Source of the DNA: Betaproteobacteria bacterium
GTDB lineage: Bacteria; Pseudomonadota; Gammaproteobacteria; Burkholderiales; Usitatibacteraceae
Assembly (NCBI GenBank): GCA_016708825.1
Contig: JADJEZ010000005.1
Span: forward strand, 124,001-188,000
Reading direction: 5' to 3'
Length of the DNA: 64,000 nt
Each line of letters starts with the position of its first letter. Position 1 is the first letter of the stretch. This document shows positions 16,587 to 27,195 of the stretch, in pieces. The notes under the pieces were generated by a model. The model saw only the letters and a program-made list of their open reading frames with translations, did no database searches and was not told the origin of the DNA. Made by a program: the position numbers and the translations under genes.

Positions 16587-18910
16587 GCCGCCTTGTGCGG
16601 CTTCAGCAGGAACGCCGCCAGCGCGGGCAGCAGGAAGATCGCGCCCAGCATGTTCAGGAAGAACATGAACGCCAGGAGCACGCCCATGTCCGCCTGGAAC
16701 TTGAGCGCGGAAAGCGCCCAGGTGCCCACGCCGATGGTCATCGTCACCGCCGTGAAGACCATGGCCGTGCCGCGCTCCTTGAGCGCCTCGAAGAACGCGG
16801 TCGCGAGCGGCTTGCCTTCCTCGAGATGGGCCTCGATGCGGTCGTAGAGGTAGATGCCGTAGTCGACGCCCACGCCCACGCCGAGCGCGATCACCGGGAG
16901 CGTGGAAACCTTGAGGCCGATGCCCAGCTGGGGCATGAGCGCTTCGCACAGCACGGAGACGATCGCGAGCGGAATCAGGATGCAGAGTGTCGCGCGCAGG
17001 CTGCGGAACGTGATCATGCACATCACGAGGAGTGCGCCGAATATCGCGAAATTCATTTCCCAGCGCGCCGCATCCACCGCCTCGTTCGTGGCCGCCATGA
17101 CGCCCACGTTCCCCGTCGCAAGCTTGAACTCGAGCTTGTCGGAGTTGTTCGCCTGCGCGAAGCTCTTCACGTTCGACACCAGCGAGGCGATGGTCTCGCC
17201 CTGCTGGTCCGTGGTGAAAATCATCACCTGCATCGTGCTGCAGTCGGGGTCGAGGAGCCCCGTGGCCGTGTCGATGGGCGTGACGCTCTGCGCCATGACC
17301 TGGGGATCGCGCGGAAGCTGGCGCCACTTGAGGTTGCCCTCGTTGAATCCCGCGTTCACCGTCTTCGCGAGCCCGGGCAGCGAGATGACGGACTGCGTCC
17401 CGCGGGCGTTCTGCATGAACCAGTCGAAGCGCTCGATGGTGCTCATGATGTCGTACTGCGTGCACGCCCCCTGCACGCCTTTCGTCTGGGCGACGACGCC
17501 GAGGGTATTGGTCCCCATCGCGAACTTGTCGACGATCATCGCGTTGTCGACGTTGTAGCGCGAATCCGGCCGCAGTTCCGGCACACCGATGCCGTAGTCG
17601 CCGACCTTGAGGCCCTGGGCGCCGTAGATCCCGATGGCGAGGACGACGGCTGAGGCGGCGACGATCACGGACGCCTTCCGGCGCTGCACGCAGTTCGAGG
17701 CGGCCGCCCAGATCCGCTCCACCCGGCTTTCCTGGTAGGCCTCTTTCGAAGCCGCCCCCTTGCCGATGCTCAGATGCGAAAGCAGGATCGGCAGCAGCAT
17801 CTTGTTGGTGATGATCATCCAGGCCACCCCGAGGGAGGCCGTGATGCCGAGCTCGCGCACGATGTCGATGGGAATGAGCATGATCACCGCGAACCCGAGG
17901 ACGTTCGTGAGGAGGGCGAACGTGCCCGGGATGAAGAGCCTCGCGAACGAGCGCTTCGCCGCGGTGAGGCTGTCGGTGCCCGCGACCGCCTCGCGCTCCC
18001 AGGTCTTCACCATCTGCACGGCGTGCGACACGCCGATGGAGAAGATCAGGAAGGGGACGAGAATCGAAAGTGGGTCGATGCCGTAGCCGAGGATGGGCAG
18101 CGTGCCGAGCAGCCAGAGCACCGGCATCATCGCCACGACGAGCGCCACGCCGGTGAGCTTCAGGTCCTTCACGAACCAGAGCATCAGGGCGGCGGTGATC
18201 ACGAAGGCCACGCCGAAGAACTGGAGCACGCCGCGGGCGCCGTCGCGGATGTCGCCGACTGCCTTGGCGAACCCGATGATGTGTACCGAATGCTGGGGCC
18301 CCTCGTACTTCGCCCGCAGGGCCTCCAGCCTCGCGGACACGTCGAAGTACTTGAGCCGCTGGTTGGTCTGCGGGTCGATCTCCAGCAACCGCGCCGTCAC
18401 GAGCGCCCCGGTGAAGTCCGTGGCAACGGTCCGGCCGATCTCGCTCGACTTCTGCACGTTCGCGCGGACCTGCTTCAGGTCGTCGTCGGTTCCCTGGAAG
18501 GTGGCGGGAATGACGTTGCCGCCGGAAAATCCCTCCTCGATCACCTCGATGAAGCGCGTGTTCGGGGTGAAGAGCGACTTCACCGAGGGACGGTCCACGC
18601 CGTTCAGCAGGAACATGTCGTCGGTGAGGTTCTTCAGCTTCGACATGTACTCCCGGTTGTAGATGTCCCCGTCCTTCTGGACGATGGCCACCGCCACGCG
18701 GTTCGCACCCCCGAAGACCTTCTCGTAGTCCCGGTAGACCTGCATGTAGGGGTGCTTCAGCGGCACCATCTTGTTGAAGCCCGCGTCCACCACGAGTTGC
18801 GTCGCGGATGCCGCGAAAAGGAGCGTCATCACGGAAAACACGATGAGCAGGACCTTGCGGTTGCCGAAAACGAAATCGGAGACCTTCTGGATGAGTCTTT
18901 CGAGTGCCAT
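16583..18910 (-). CDS. RND/MMPL superfamily transporter
   Basis: The 775-residue inner-membrane protein has two MMPL repeats, each with a membrane helix, a large extracytoplasmic loop and a five-helix bundle. Helices lie near residues 18-38, 230-400, 415-435 and 620-770. It has SILVPFLIFSIGVSHAVQM near 290 and ALGVGVGVDYGIYLYDR near 680, with the charged residues expected in RND translocation helices. No adaptor or outer-membrane channel of the AcrA/TolC kind is adjacent. It follows the YCF48-like, DUF1329 and DUF1302 genes, a combination often found together in lipid- and steroid-degrading proteobacteria. I infer envelope lipid transport. Confidence 0.88.
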   Translation of the reverse strand: MALERLIQKVSDFVFGNRKVLLIVFSVMTLLFAASATQLVVDAGFNKMVPLKHPYMQVYRDYEKVFGGANRVAVAIVQKDGDIYNREYMSKLKNLTDDMFLLNGVDRPSVKSLFTPNTRFIEVIEEGFSGGNVIPATFQGTDDDLKQVRANVQKSSEIGRTVATDFTGALVTARLLEIDPQTNQRLKYFDVSARLEALRAKYEGPQHSVHIIGFAKAVGDIRDGARGVLQFFGVAFVITAALMLWFVKDLKLTGVALVVAMMPVLWLLGTLPILGYGIDPLSILVPFLIFSIGVSHAVQMVKTWEREAVAGTDSLTAAKRSFARLFIPGTFALLTNVLGFAVIMLIPIDIVRELGITASLGVAWMIITNKMLLPILLSHLSIGKGAASKEAYQESRVERIWAAASNCVQRRKASVIVAASAVVLAIGIYGAQGLKVGDYGIGVPELRPDSRYNVDNAMIVDKFAMGTNTLGVVAQTKGVQGACTQYDIMSTIERFDWFMQNARGTQSVISLPGLAKTVNAGFNEGNLKWRQLPRDPQVMAQSVTPIDTATGLLDPDCSTMQVMIFTTDQQGETIASLVSNVKSFAQANNSDKLEFKLATGNVGVMAATNEAVDAARWEMNFAIFGALLVMCMITFRSLRATLCILIPLAIVSVLCEALMPQLGIGLKVSTLPVIALGVGVGVDYGIYLYDRIEAHLEEGKPLATAFFEALKERGTAMVFTAVTMTIGVGTWALSALKFQADMGVLLAFMFFLNMLGAIFLLPALAAFLLKPHKAA

Positions 18911-18921
18911 GGCCCTCGCTC

Positions 18922-19901
18922 CTAGCGCTTCGACGAGGGGAGCGTTACTTCACGCACGCCCGTCTCGCCGATCAGGACTACCGCGTTGGCCGACCCGAGC
19001 ACGGCTTTCGCAAACGCCTTGGTGCTCTCCGTCACGAGCGGCACGAAGGACTGGCCATTGTCCCGGGAAACCAGAACCGTGCCGCCATTGCCCGCGATCA
19101 CCAGGGCGCCGTCCGGGAGCTTCGAGCCGCCCATGAGCGTGGCGGTGGAGGCATTGTCGATCGCCTTCCAGGTCTTGCCGCCGTCCGGGGACCGGTAGAT
19201 GTTCCCGCGCAGACCGAAGACCACCAGCGAGCCGTCCTCGGCGACGAGGCCGCCGAAGAGCGAGCCCTTGTACGGCGATGCGATCGGCGACCAGGTCTTG
19301 CCCTCGTCGGGCGAAACGAGGATCGTTCCCGCCTCGCCCAGGATGAGCAGCCGCCCTTCCGGCAGGCGGACGAAGGCGTTCAGGTGCTTGTCGTCCGGTA
19401 TCACCTTGCGCGGGTTCCAGGATTTCCGCCGTCGCCCGTCTCGTAGAACGCGCTGTAGGCGCCGATCGCGTAGCCCGTGTCCTTCGAGACGAAGATGACG
19501 TCGAGGAGCGGGCGCTGTTCGGCCGGCGCGGCGAACTGCTGCGTCCAGGTCTCGCCCCCGTCCTGCGTGGCGAGGATGACCGAATCGTGGCCCACGGCCC
19601 AGCCGTGCTTCGCGTCGAGGAACTCGATGGCGGTGAGCAGCGGCGCCGCCGGGGACTTCGCGCGACGCCAGGACTTGCCGTCGTCGTCCGAAATGACGAT
19701 GTAGCCGCGGTCCCCGACCGCCACCACGCGCGAGCCCTGCCGGGAGGCGTCGATGAGGAGAAGCCGCTCCATCGTCACCCGGGGCAGCGGCCCCGACTCC
19801 GGCAAGGTGGCCGCGAGCTTGCCGGGCGACTGCGCCTGCGCGGCCGCGGCGCAAAGCACGAGTCCTGCCGCGATCGCGAGACTTGCGGTGGTATTCCTCA
19901 T
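18922..19901 (-). CDS. YCF48-like beta-propeller protein, secreted (frameshifted)
   Basis: The roughly 325-residue periplasmic protein has a signal peptide (MRNTTASLAIAAGLVLCAAAAQA). BNR/YCF48-type repeats follow, each with a D-G-G-K/E-T/S-W turn: SDDDGKSW, TQDGGETW, SPDEGKTW, SPDGGKTW and SRDNGQSF. A slip near 19425, in one of these turns (ETGDGG to SWNPRKVIP), splits the frame. The fold is a seven-bladed propeller and serves assembly or binding, not catalysis. It lies between the DUF1329 and MMPL genes, 11 bases from the latter, and probably works with that transporter. Confidence 0.85.
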
Positions 19902-19985
19902 CTGCGTCTCCCCAATGAAAAGGGGGCAATCCCGGCGCGCATCGCGCGCGGAACTGCCCCGGCCGGCCCATCGCCGGGTCAGGCA

Positions 19986-21349
19986 CTAACGCGTGCCGAG
20001 GCCGCGCAGGCTGTTCGGGTTGTAGTCGCCGCCGGTGCGCTTGATCGGCTGGTAGATCGTCGTCTCCTCGTTCCTCAGGCCCATGGCGATGTAGCGGCCG
20101 GACTGCAGGTCGTTGGGCACCTCGACCGTCGGAAAGACATCGGGACGTTGTACCAGTTCTCGCTGTGCTGCTCCGAGAAGCGCCAGAGCTCCCCGCGGCC
20201 GTCGTACTTGTCCGACGCGAGCACCGTCCAGGTGTCCTCGTCGAGGAAGAAGACGCGCTTGACGTAGATGTGGCTCGTGCCGGAACGCAGCGTCGCTTCC
20301 ACCACCCAGACGCGGTGCAGTTCGTAGCGGGCGAGATCCTGGTTGATGTGGCCGGGCTTGAGCACGTCGGAGTACTTGTATTTCGGATCCGTGAGCTTGT
20401 ACGAGTTGTACGGCATGTACATCTCGCGCTTGCCGACGAGCTTCCAGTTGTAGCGGTCGGTGGCGCCGTTGAACATGCCGAAGTCGTCGTTCGTCCTCAG
20501 GCCGTCGGCCGCGGTTCCCGGATTGTCATAGGCGACGTTGGGCGCCAGTCGAACCCGCCGCTGGCCGGGGTTGTAGGTCCACGCCGAGCGCGGTTCCTTG
20601 GCCTGGTCCACCGTCTCGTGCACGAGCAGGATCTGGCCCGCCAGCCGCGCCGGGGCCGTGGTGACCTGCAGGTAGTTCAGGACCTTGTTCGCCTCGCGCT
20701 GTGCGACGGGCTTCGAGCAGTTGCCGTACTGGAAGTCGTACTCGTACTCGAACTTGACCATCGCGTAGTCGCCGGAACGCGTGACGGCCGCCTGCGACCA
20801 GTGCATCGCGAAGGTGTCGCCCCGGTAGCGAAGCGTGGAGTTCCAGATGGCCTCGTTGCCGTCCTTGGGGATCGGGAAGGGAACGCCGCCCGTGCAGCCC
20901 ACGACGCCGTTGCCGCCGGGAGCGAGCTTCGCCTTCGCGGCGCATTCCTTCGTCTCGTTGTAGTGGCACTGCGGAAACGACGCGCTGCGCCGGGTCGGGT
21001 AGACGATCATCTTGTAGTCCGGGTACTTCTTCAGCATCGCCATCTGGCCTGACGTGAGCTGGTCCTTGTACTTGTCCGCGCTCTTGCCGTCGATGGTGAA
21101 GAGCGGCTTGTCGCTCGCGTACGGGTCGGGATAATGGCCGCCCGGCTTGTAGCCCGCGACGGGCTTCGTGATGCCGCCATCCCACGCGGGGATCGTGCCC
21201 GCGGCGTTCGCCGCCTTCTCGCCGCCCACGGGCGTGAGGGTCGTGCCGAGCTTGGCGAGGTCGGCGGCGGAAAGCTCCGCGGCCGCGGGAAAGGCGAAGG
21301 CGGCGCCCACGGCGATGAGCACCGTGGCCTTCTTCGAGATGGGGAACAT
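19986..21349 (-). CDS. DUF1329 domain outer-membrane/periplasmic protein (frameshifted near C-terminus)
   Basis: The protein of about 454 residues has a signal peptide ending in AFPAAA. The family start LSAADLAKLGTTLTPVGGEKAANAAGTIPAWDGG follows in a recognisable form. RVRLAPNVAYDNP near 265 and DEDTWTVLASDKYDGRGELWR near 385 are typical; the fold is LolA/B-like in related proteins. A missing base near 20143 breaks the last 50 codons. Beyond it the frame reads FPTVEVPNDLQSGRYIAMGL and ends in TAG at 19986. GGAG lies seven bases before the ATG at 21349. It is paired with DUF1302, as is usual, and probably carries hydrophobic compounds through the envelope. Confidence 0.9.
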
Positions 21350-21416
21350 GGTGGGTCTCCTCCGATTGTGTTTTTTGGGTGTCACACGGGGCGCCGGTCG
21401 GGCGCCCCGCGCGCCA

Positions 21417-23348
21417 TCAGAACGAATAGCTGACGCTGACCGAGAAGAAGTCGCGATCCTTCAGGGGGTTCGCGTTGGAGCACCAGCTCGCACTCTGGCC
21501 CGTCGTCACCGCGCTGCCCGTCGGGGGCATATCGGTGCCGCAGTAGGTGCGCCCGCCCATGTACGACGTGTACTGGGCATCCACGAGCCACTTGCGCTGG
21601 TAGTCCCAGCTCGCGCCGAGGGAAAGCGACTTCGCGCCCTCGTTGAAGCTCGGTCCGACGCCGCGAACGTCATGCGACCAGGCCAGGCGCGGCGAGAGGT
21701 TGCCTCCGAGCAGGGCGTTGGCGTACTCCAGACGGCCCACGAGGCGGTAACCCCAGGACACGCTGGTGAGGAAGCCTTCGTTCTGCACCGAGAACGCGCT
21801 CGACAGCACGGCGCCGAACGCGGTCGCCGGAAGATACACGGCCGGGCCGTTGAACTTCACGTCCGTGGGCAGGTTGTGGAAGTAGGTCACGCCGCCCTCG
21901 CCGAGGACGATCAGCTGCTCGGCGCCGAAGACGTTGGGCACGCTCTTCGTGGCGGTCATCTGGAACTGGCTCGCCTTGAGGCGCTTGTAGCCCTGCAGGT
22001 AGGAGCCGTCCGGGATGAGCGCGGCCGGGGTGGCGCCGGTGGGCGCGCCCGGGATCTGCGTGAAGCCCGTGATGAGGTTGGGCAGGCCGAGGGCGGCGAG
22101 GAGCAGCTCCGGCGTGGCGTACTGCACCGGCAGGTTCGACCGGTACGAGTACTCGCCCTGCAACGCGACGCCACCGGGGCCCGCCGTGTTGAAGCTCACG
22201 CCGAACATCCGGATGTCCTCGGGAAACTCGGCGAAGTACGTCGCGGTGCCGGTCGCACACAGGGAACGCAAGGCGGCCTGCCCGCAGATCGGCGCGATGA
22301 GCGGGCCGCCGGTGAGGATCGACGTGGTCGTGCCCTTGATGCCGGAGAAGAGCGGGATCCGGCTGTGATAGTTCATGTAATACAGGCCGAACTCCGTGTT
22401 GTTCAACTCGCCCGCGAGGTAGCGCAGCGCGAAGCCGTACTGGCCGTCGTCGCTCGGGTCGCGGTCGGCGGAACGCGGCGCCCAGACGGAGGCGGCCGGA
22501 TCATAGGGGCCGTAGAGCGCCGCCGCGGTCGGGCCAAGCGTCGGGACCACCGGCGGCACGGGGTTGGAAGGCGGCGAGTTCTGGTCGCGGCGGCGGCCGA
22601 ACGACAGGATCACGCGGTTGGAATCGTCGGAGGCGAAGTCGTTGTTCGAGAAGTACGTGCCCCGCGGATCGATGCGGATCTTGTCGTGGTTCGTGAGGTA
22701 GACGCCCTCGATGCTCGCGTCCTGCGTGATCTGGAAATTGGCCCACACGCCGGTCGTGGGAAGGAAGGCCTCCTTCAGCTCCGACCCGGGGATGCGCAGC
22801 TTCGACAGGTCCACCGAATTGACCACGTTGATGCCGTTGGGGATGAAGGTGCTCTCGCCCCAGCTGATCACCTGCCGGCCGGCGCGCAGGCGAAGGTTCT
22901 TGCCCATCGGCTCGAAGGCCGCGGTGACGAAGCCGTCGAGGCCCTTCACGTTCTTGCCGACACGGTCCTTGGCGGTGGGACCGAGCTTGTCGCTGTCGGC
23001 GTTCTCGAAATCGTAGAACGCGATGCCGCGCCCGAAGAAGCCGAAGTTGCCGAACTTGAGCTCGAGGTCCGTCGTCGCCTTGGCGATGTTGGCGAAGGCC
23101 TTGTTCTTGTCGTAGTTGAGGTTGCCGTCGTCCTCGTTCACCGAGCGCGAGGTGCCGCCGTTGGCGATGCCGACGAGCGACGGGTCGCGCGAGGCCGCGC
23201 GAACCGAGATGCCATAGGAGAGCGTGGTGTCCAGGCTGCCGGAGAGCCCGTTTTCCATCTTGAACTGGAAGGCGAGCGCTGGGCCTGCGCCCGACAGGGC
23301 GATGGCGAGCGCCAGGGGCTTGAGCACGGGGCGAAAAGCGGGGTTCAT
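21417..23348 (-). CDS. DUF1302 family outer-membrane beta-barrel protein
   Basis: The 643-residue protein has a signal peptide (MNPAFRPVLKPLALAIALSG, cleaved near ALA-FQF). The rest has alternating strands, ends in the outer-membrane signature SVSVSYSF with terminal Phe, and holds GRQVISWGESTFIPNGIN near residue 155, a DUF1302 hallmark. AGGAGA precedes the ATG at 23348 at good spacing. DUF1302 barrels are usually encoded beside DUF1329 and near fatty-acid or steroid catabolic genes, as here. I infer a pore for hydrophobic substrates. It lies between the acylase and DUF1329 genes. Confidence 0.92.
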   Translation of the reverse strand: MNPAFRPVLKPLALAIALSGAGPALAFQFKMENGLSGSLDTTLSYGISVRAASRDPSLVGIANGGTSRSVNEDDGNLNYDKNKAFANIAKATTDLELKFGNFGFFGRGIAFYDFENADSDKLGPTAKDRVGKNVKGLDGFVTAAFEPMGKNLRLRAGRQVISWGESTFIPNGINVVNSVDLSKLRIPGSELKEAFLPTTGVWANFQITQDASIEGVYLTNHDKIRIDPRGTYFSNNDFASDDSNRVILSFGRRRDQNSPPSNPVPPVVPTLGPTAAALYGPYDPAASVWAPRSADRDPSDDGQYGFALRYLAGELNNTEFGLYYMNYHSRIPLFSGIKGTTTSILTGGPLIAPICGQAALRSLCATGTATYFAEFPEDIRMFGVSFNTAGPGGVALQGEYSYRSNLPVQYATPELLLAALGLPNLITGFTQIPGAPTGATPAALIPDGSYLQGYKRLKASQFQMTATKSVPNVFGAEQLIVLGEGGVTYFHNLPTDVKFNGPAVYLPATAFGAVLSSAFSVQNEGFLTSVSWGYRLVGRLEYANALLGGNLSPRLAWSHDVRGVGPSFNEGAKSLSLGASWDYQRKWLVDAQYTSYMGGRTYCGTDMPPTGSAVTTGQSASWCSNANPLKDRDFFSVSVSYSF

Positions 23349-23488
23349 TCGGTTTCTCCTGGATGTGTCGTTGTATTCGTTGGGGATTCCGGGCATGCGC
23401 GAGGGGGGGGTGATTGGGGCGGGGCGAAAGACAATGCGGCAGTGCAGCGAAAGCAGGGGGGCGGGGGCTCGAGGCCGCCCGCCGGGTC

Positions 23489-25831
23489 TCACCCTGGATC
23501 GTCGTGGTGCTGTAGCCGGGATCCGAGGTGATCTGCGCTTCCGTGAACGGGAACGTGATCCATTGCTTGTTCATGAACCGCATCGTCTGGTCCGAGAAGT
23601 GCGGCGAGGCGGGATTGGTGGATTGCGAGTAGCTGAGGTAGCCCTGCGCGTTCACGCCCGCGTCGGTGTACTGCACCGTCTGGATATAGCTCGTTCCCGT
23701 GGTCACCACGTAACCCAGGCCAGGCACGAGGGAGCTGCTGATCTTGTTGTAGACGCCGAGGTTCTCCTCGCCGCCGTGGACCGGGATCGGCGTGGACCCG
23801 CGCAGCGTGAATTGCACCATTCCGAGCGGGGAATCGATCGCAAGGCCCGCTGCGCGGATCTTGTCGCCCGCCGACTTGAGGGCACCGGCCACGGCGGTGG
23901 CGATGGCGGGACTGTCGACGTTGAACCCCCGGGGCGTGTTGAGCGGGTCGAGGTAATTGAATGGCACCCGGTAGACGTTCGCGATGTTGCGCGCGGCGTT
24001 GAAAACTTCGCGGAAGAGGTGCGCGCCGCGGCTCGCCAGGTCGTACTTGCGGTCCCAGGCCGAGAGCGCGCCGCACTCGGCCTGCACCGCGGACGCGGCG
24101 GCCGTCTGGCAGAGCGCCATCAAGTCCGTCATGTACAGGTCGGCCGTGAGGCTGCGGTTGGAAAGCGCGATCTCCTGGAGGTTCGCGAGCGAGAAGCGGT
24201 TCCCGGTGCGCCCGTCCGTCCCCGCCAGGCGCGCCTGCGCCTGCAGGACGCCGATCCGGGTGCGCATGCCCTGGACATCGGGCACGACGCCGACCACCGC
24301 GGGAATGTCCCAGCGATACGCATCGACGGCGGGGTTGGCGAGCCAGTAGCTGTCGTTCGAGTTCTGGGCGAAGTCGCGCCGCTCGATGAAGGGCATGCGA
24401 TCGCCCGGGATGAGCCCGGCCTGCGGGGCGCCGCCCACGTCGTCCCACTCGCAGAAGGAACGCGAACCGTCCAGGACCGCCGGACCCTTTCAGCGAGAAG
24501 ACCACGGCGAAGGTGACGTCCGGCGTGCACAGGGACTGCTTCTCCCGGGGCACGTTGGGCGCGGTGCTGATGTCTCCGTAGAAAGCGTTGCCCTCGCGGT
24601 CGGCCGCCGTCGTGTTCACCCACGGGATGCCCACGATCGTCTGCAGCGCCGTCTTGATGTCCGCCACGCTCGTCGCCTTGTTGATAGCGCGCCACTGGTC
24701 CGCGAGGCGCCAGTTGTCCATGTTGGTCTCGCGGATCGCGTAGGCGAAAGCGCCGGTCCACGGAATGGGCACGGAGGTGCTCGTGGTGACCGGGCCGAAA
24801 TGCGAGAAGTAGAACGTGTTGGACTTCGACGAAAGCGTTCCGTCGGCGCCCTTCACCTGCACGGTCACGGTCTTCGTCGTCATGTCGCGCAGCTGCCCGT
24901 CGTAGAAGTACCGGGTGGGGTTCGCGGGGTCGAGCTTCAGCTGGTAGAGCGTGAAGTGCCAGGCGACATCATTGGTGTGGCTCCAGGCGACGTCCTTGTT
25001 GAAGCCGATGTTGATGAGCGGGAAGCCCGAGAGCGCGCCGCCCATCACGTCGATCTCGCCCGGAATCGTCACGTGGAACTGGTAGAAGCGCAGGGTTCCG
25101 GACCACGGGAAATGCGGGTTGCCGAGCAGGAGCCCGCGGCCGTTGTCCGTGCCGTCCGCGCCCACGGCGAGCGCGTTGCTGCCGATGCCGGAGCGCCATT
25201 CGGGCCAGAAATCCTGGTCGAAGCCGGGAATTCCCGCGTCGGACTTCGGGCCGAGCTTCGCGGCGGACGATCCCGAGGCGGCCGATGGCGGCTTCGCGGC
25301 GAGCATGCCTTCCATGAAGTTGTTGGTCGAGGCCTCGAGCAGGTAGCGGCGGACCAGGCGCATCATGTCCGCGTCATCGATGGGACGCACCCACGCCGCG
25401 CCTTTGCAGGGGGCCGGGAGGTTCGCCACGCCCGTGTCGCGCAGGTAGCGGTTGTAGCCCGCCACCCAGCCGCGGAAGGCCGCCCGCGTCTCGCTGCTCA
25501 TGCTGTCGAGGCCGGCCAGGAGCGGCGCGGGGTCGGCGTTCACCAGGGTGTAGTAGTAGTCGGAGACGAGGTTGTTGCGCTGGTACGGTGTGGTTCCGGA
25601 CTCCCCGAAGTAGCGGGAGCGCTCCCCGCGAACCGTCACGAACTCGTCGGCGATCATGCAGAAGTTGTCCTGCGCGAAAGCATGGCCCACGCCGTAGCCG
25701 ATGCTCCCGTAGTTGGTTGCCTTGACGTGCGCCACGCCGAACGAAGTGCGGCGAACCTCGGCGCTGTAGGTCTGCGCGTTGGACACGGCCGCAGCGAAGC
25801 ATGCGACGCCCACGGCGGCAAGCGCCGCCAA
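23489..25831 (-). CDS. Penicillin acylase family (PvdQ/aculeacin-acylase-like) Ntn hydrolase, secreted (frameshifted)
   Basis: The precursor has a signal peptide (AALAAVGVACFAAAVSNAQ), an alpha chain, a spacer and a beta chain. The autocatalytic site and nucleophilic Ser lie in GIGSNALAVG near residue 217, followed by GNPHFPW, GIPWVNTTAADREGNAFYGD and RRDFAQNSNDSYWLANP. These match PvdQ-type acylases, which cut long acyl chains from N-acyl homoserine lactones and lipopeptides in the periplasm. A slip near 24482 splits the beta chain. The C-terminus (FPFTEAQITSDPGYS) ends as PvdQ does, but the stop is out of frame near 23489. The start appears to be TTG; no ATG is available. Confidence 0.85.
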   Translation of the reverse strand: MAALAAVGVACFAAAVSNAQTYSAEVRRTSFGVAHVKATNYGSIGYGVGHAFAQDNFCMIADEFVTVRGERSRYFGESGTTPYQRNNLVSDYYYTLVNADPAPLLAGLDSMSSETRAAFRGWVAGYNRYLRDTGVANLPAPCKGAAWVRPIDDADMMRLVRRYLLEASTNNFMEGMLAAKPPSAASGSSAAKLGPKSDAGIPGFDQDFWPEWRSGIGSNALAVGADGTDNGRGLLLGNPHFPWSGTLRFYQFHVTIPGEIDVMGGALSGFPLINIGFNKDVAWSHTNDVAWHFTLYQLKLDPANPTRYFYDGQLRDMTTKTVTVQVKGADGTLSSKSNTFYFSHFGPVTTSTSVPIPWTGAFAYAIRETNMDNWRLADQWRAINKATSVADIKTALQTIVGIPWVNTTAADREGNAFYGDISTAPNVPREKQSLCTPDVTFAVVFSLKGSGGPGRFAFLLRVGRRGRRPAGRAHPGRSHALHRAARLRPELERQLLARQPRRRCVSLGHSRGGRRRARCPGHAHPDRRPAGAGAPGGDGRAHREPLLAREPPGDRAFQPQPHGRPVHDGLDGALPDGRRVRGAGRVRRALGLGPQVRPGEPRRAPLPRSFQRRAQHRERLPGAIQLPRPAQHAPGVQRRQSRHRHRRGRCPQVGGRQDPRSGPCDRFPARNGAIHAARVHADPGPRRRGEPRRLQQDQQLPRAWPGLRGDHGNELYPDGAVHRRGRERAGLPQLLAIHQSRLAALLGPDDAVHEQAMDHVPVHGSADHLGSRLQHHDDPG

Positions 25832-25949
25832 CCGGCCTGATCGGGATTTCTGGGTTCTCCTCAGCTATCGTTGTTATCGCCCCGGGCATGCGTGCAACCG
25901 GGCTGTGGTGAACCATGCCCCGGCGACGCGCCGCCGGGTCGCCGGCCCG

Positions 25950-27152
25950 TCAGTTCATCGCCTCGAAAAGCCCCGCGGCGCCCATGCCGGTGCCAATGCA
26001 CATCGTTACCATTCCGTACCGCCCCTTGGTGCGGCGCAGCCCGTGGACCAGGGTGGCGGCACGGATCGCCCCCGTGGCCCCGAGCGGGTGACCCAGCGCG
26101 ATGGCGCCGCCCTGCGGATTGACCTTCGCGGGGTCGAGCCCGAGTTCCTTCACGACCGCGAGCGCCTGGGCGGCGAACGCCTCGTTCAGCTCGATCCAGC
26201 CCAGGTCGTCGCGGCTCACGCCCGCGAGCTTCAGCACCTTCGGAATGGCCTGGATCGGGCCGATCCCCATGATCTCCGGCGGCACGCCGGCCACGGAAAA
26301 GCCCACGAAGCGCGCGAGCGGCTGCACGCCGTGCTTTTTCATGGCCGCTTCGCTCATGAGGATCACGGCGCCGGCGCCGTCCGACATCTGCGAGCTGTTG
26401 CCGGCCGTGACCGAGCCGCGCGCCGCGAAGACGGGACGCAGTTTCGCGAGACTCTCCAGCGACGAATCCGCACGGGGCCCCTCGTCGGTGTCCGCGACCT
26501 TCTTCCGGTGAACGACCTTCCCGGACGCGAGATCGGGCGTGGAAGCGTCGATCTCGTAGGGGAGGATCTCGTCGCGGAATTGCCCGCCCGCGATGGCGGC
26601 GGCGGCTTTCTGGTGGCTCGCGAGGGCAAAGGCGTCCTGCTCCTCCCGGGAGACCTTCCACTGTTTCGCGACGTTCTCGGCCGTGATCCCCATGCCGTAG
26701 GCGATGGCGACGTTCTCGTCCTTCGCGAAGACGGCGCTGTTCAGCGCCACCTTGTTGCCCATCATCGGGACCATGGACATCGACTCGGTCCCGGCAGCGA
26801 TGACGATCTCGTCGTCGCCGGTCCGGATGCGGTCGGCGGCCAGCGCGATGGCCTGCACCCCGGAGGAGCAGAAGCGGTTGATCGTCATGGCGGGCACGCT
26901 GTCAGGGAGCCCCGCCAGCAGCACGCCGATGCGCGCCACGTTCATGCCCTGCTCGCCCTCGGGCATCGCGCAGCCCACGATCACGTCCGCGATTTCCTTC
27001 GGGTCCAGGCCCGGCACTTTCGCGATCGCGCCCCGCAGCACATGGGCGAGCAGGTCATCCGGACGGACGTTGCGGAACATTCCTCGGGGGGCCTTGCCGA
27101 CGGGCGTGCGCACCGCGGCGACGATGTAGGCGTCCTGGATCTGGCGGGTCAT
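25950..27152 (-). CDS. Acetyl-CoA C-acyltransferase (thiolase)
   Basis: The 400-residue degradative thiolase cleaves 3-ketoacyl-CoA with CoA. The nucleophile is Cys95 in NRFCSSGVQAIA. NEAFAAQALAV and GGAIALGHPLGATGA supply His residues, and CIGTGMGAAG contains the second catalytic Cys. GAGAGGAGAAGGAA precedes the ATG at 27152. It follows the HAD-ECH fusion gene by 43 bases, so the two form the classical FadA/FadB-like pair that completes a beta-oxidation cycle. It is intact, unlike its counterpart at 35314-36557. Confidence 0.95.
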   Translation of the reverse strand: MTRQIQDAYIVAAVRTPVGKAPRGMFRNVRPDDLLAHVLRGAIAKVPGLDPKEIADVIVGCAMPEGEQGMNVARIGVLLAGLPDSVPAMTINRFCSSGVQAIALAADRIRTGDDEIVIAAGTESMSMVPMMGNKVALNSAVFAKDENVAIAYGMGITAENVAKQWKVSREEQDAFALASHQKAAAAIAGGQFRDEILPYEIDASTPDLASGKVVHRKKVADTDEGPRADSSLESLAKLRPVFAARGSVTAGNSSQMSDGAGAVILMSEAAMKKHGVQPLARFVGFSVAGVPPEIMGIGPIQAIPKVLKLAGVSRDDLGWIELNEAFAAQALAVVKELGLDPAKVNPQGGAIALGHPLGATGAIRAATLVHGLRRTKGRYGMVTMCIGTGMGAAGLFEAMN

Positions 27153-27195
27153 TTCCTTCTCCTCTCGAATGGCGCGGCGCGGCCGCACTCGATCT

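Noticed and set aside
16370..18925. Long plus-strand open frames opposite the MMPL transporter
   Set aside because: They are shadows of the transporter with Arg/His-rich, motif-free translations. The same applies to similar frames opposite fhs, the beta-oxidation genes, rpoD and dnaG.
21168..23531. A 787-codon plus-strand frame opposite DUF1302
   Set aside because: It is antisense to a clear outer-membrane protein gene, has no domain resemblance and has no plausible start region.
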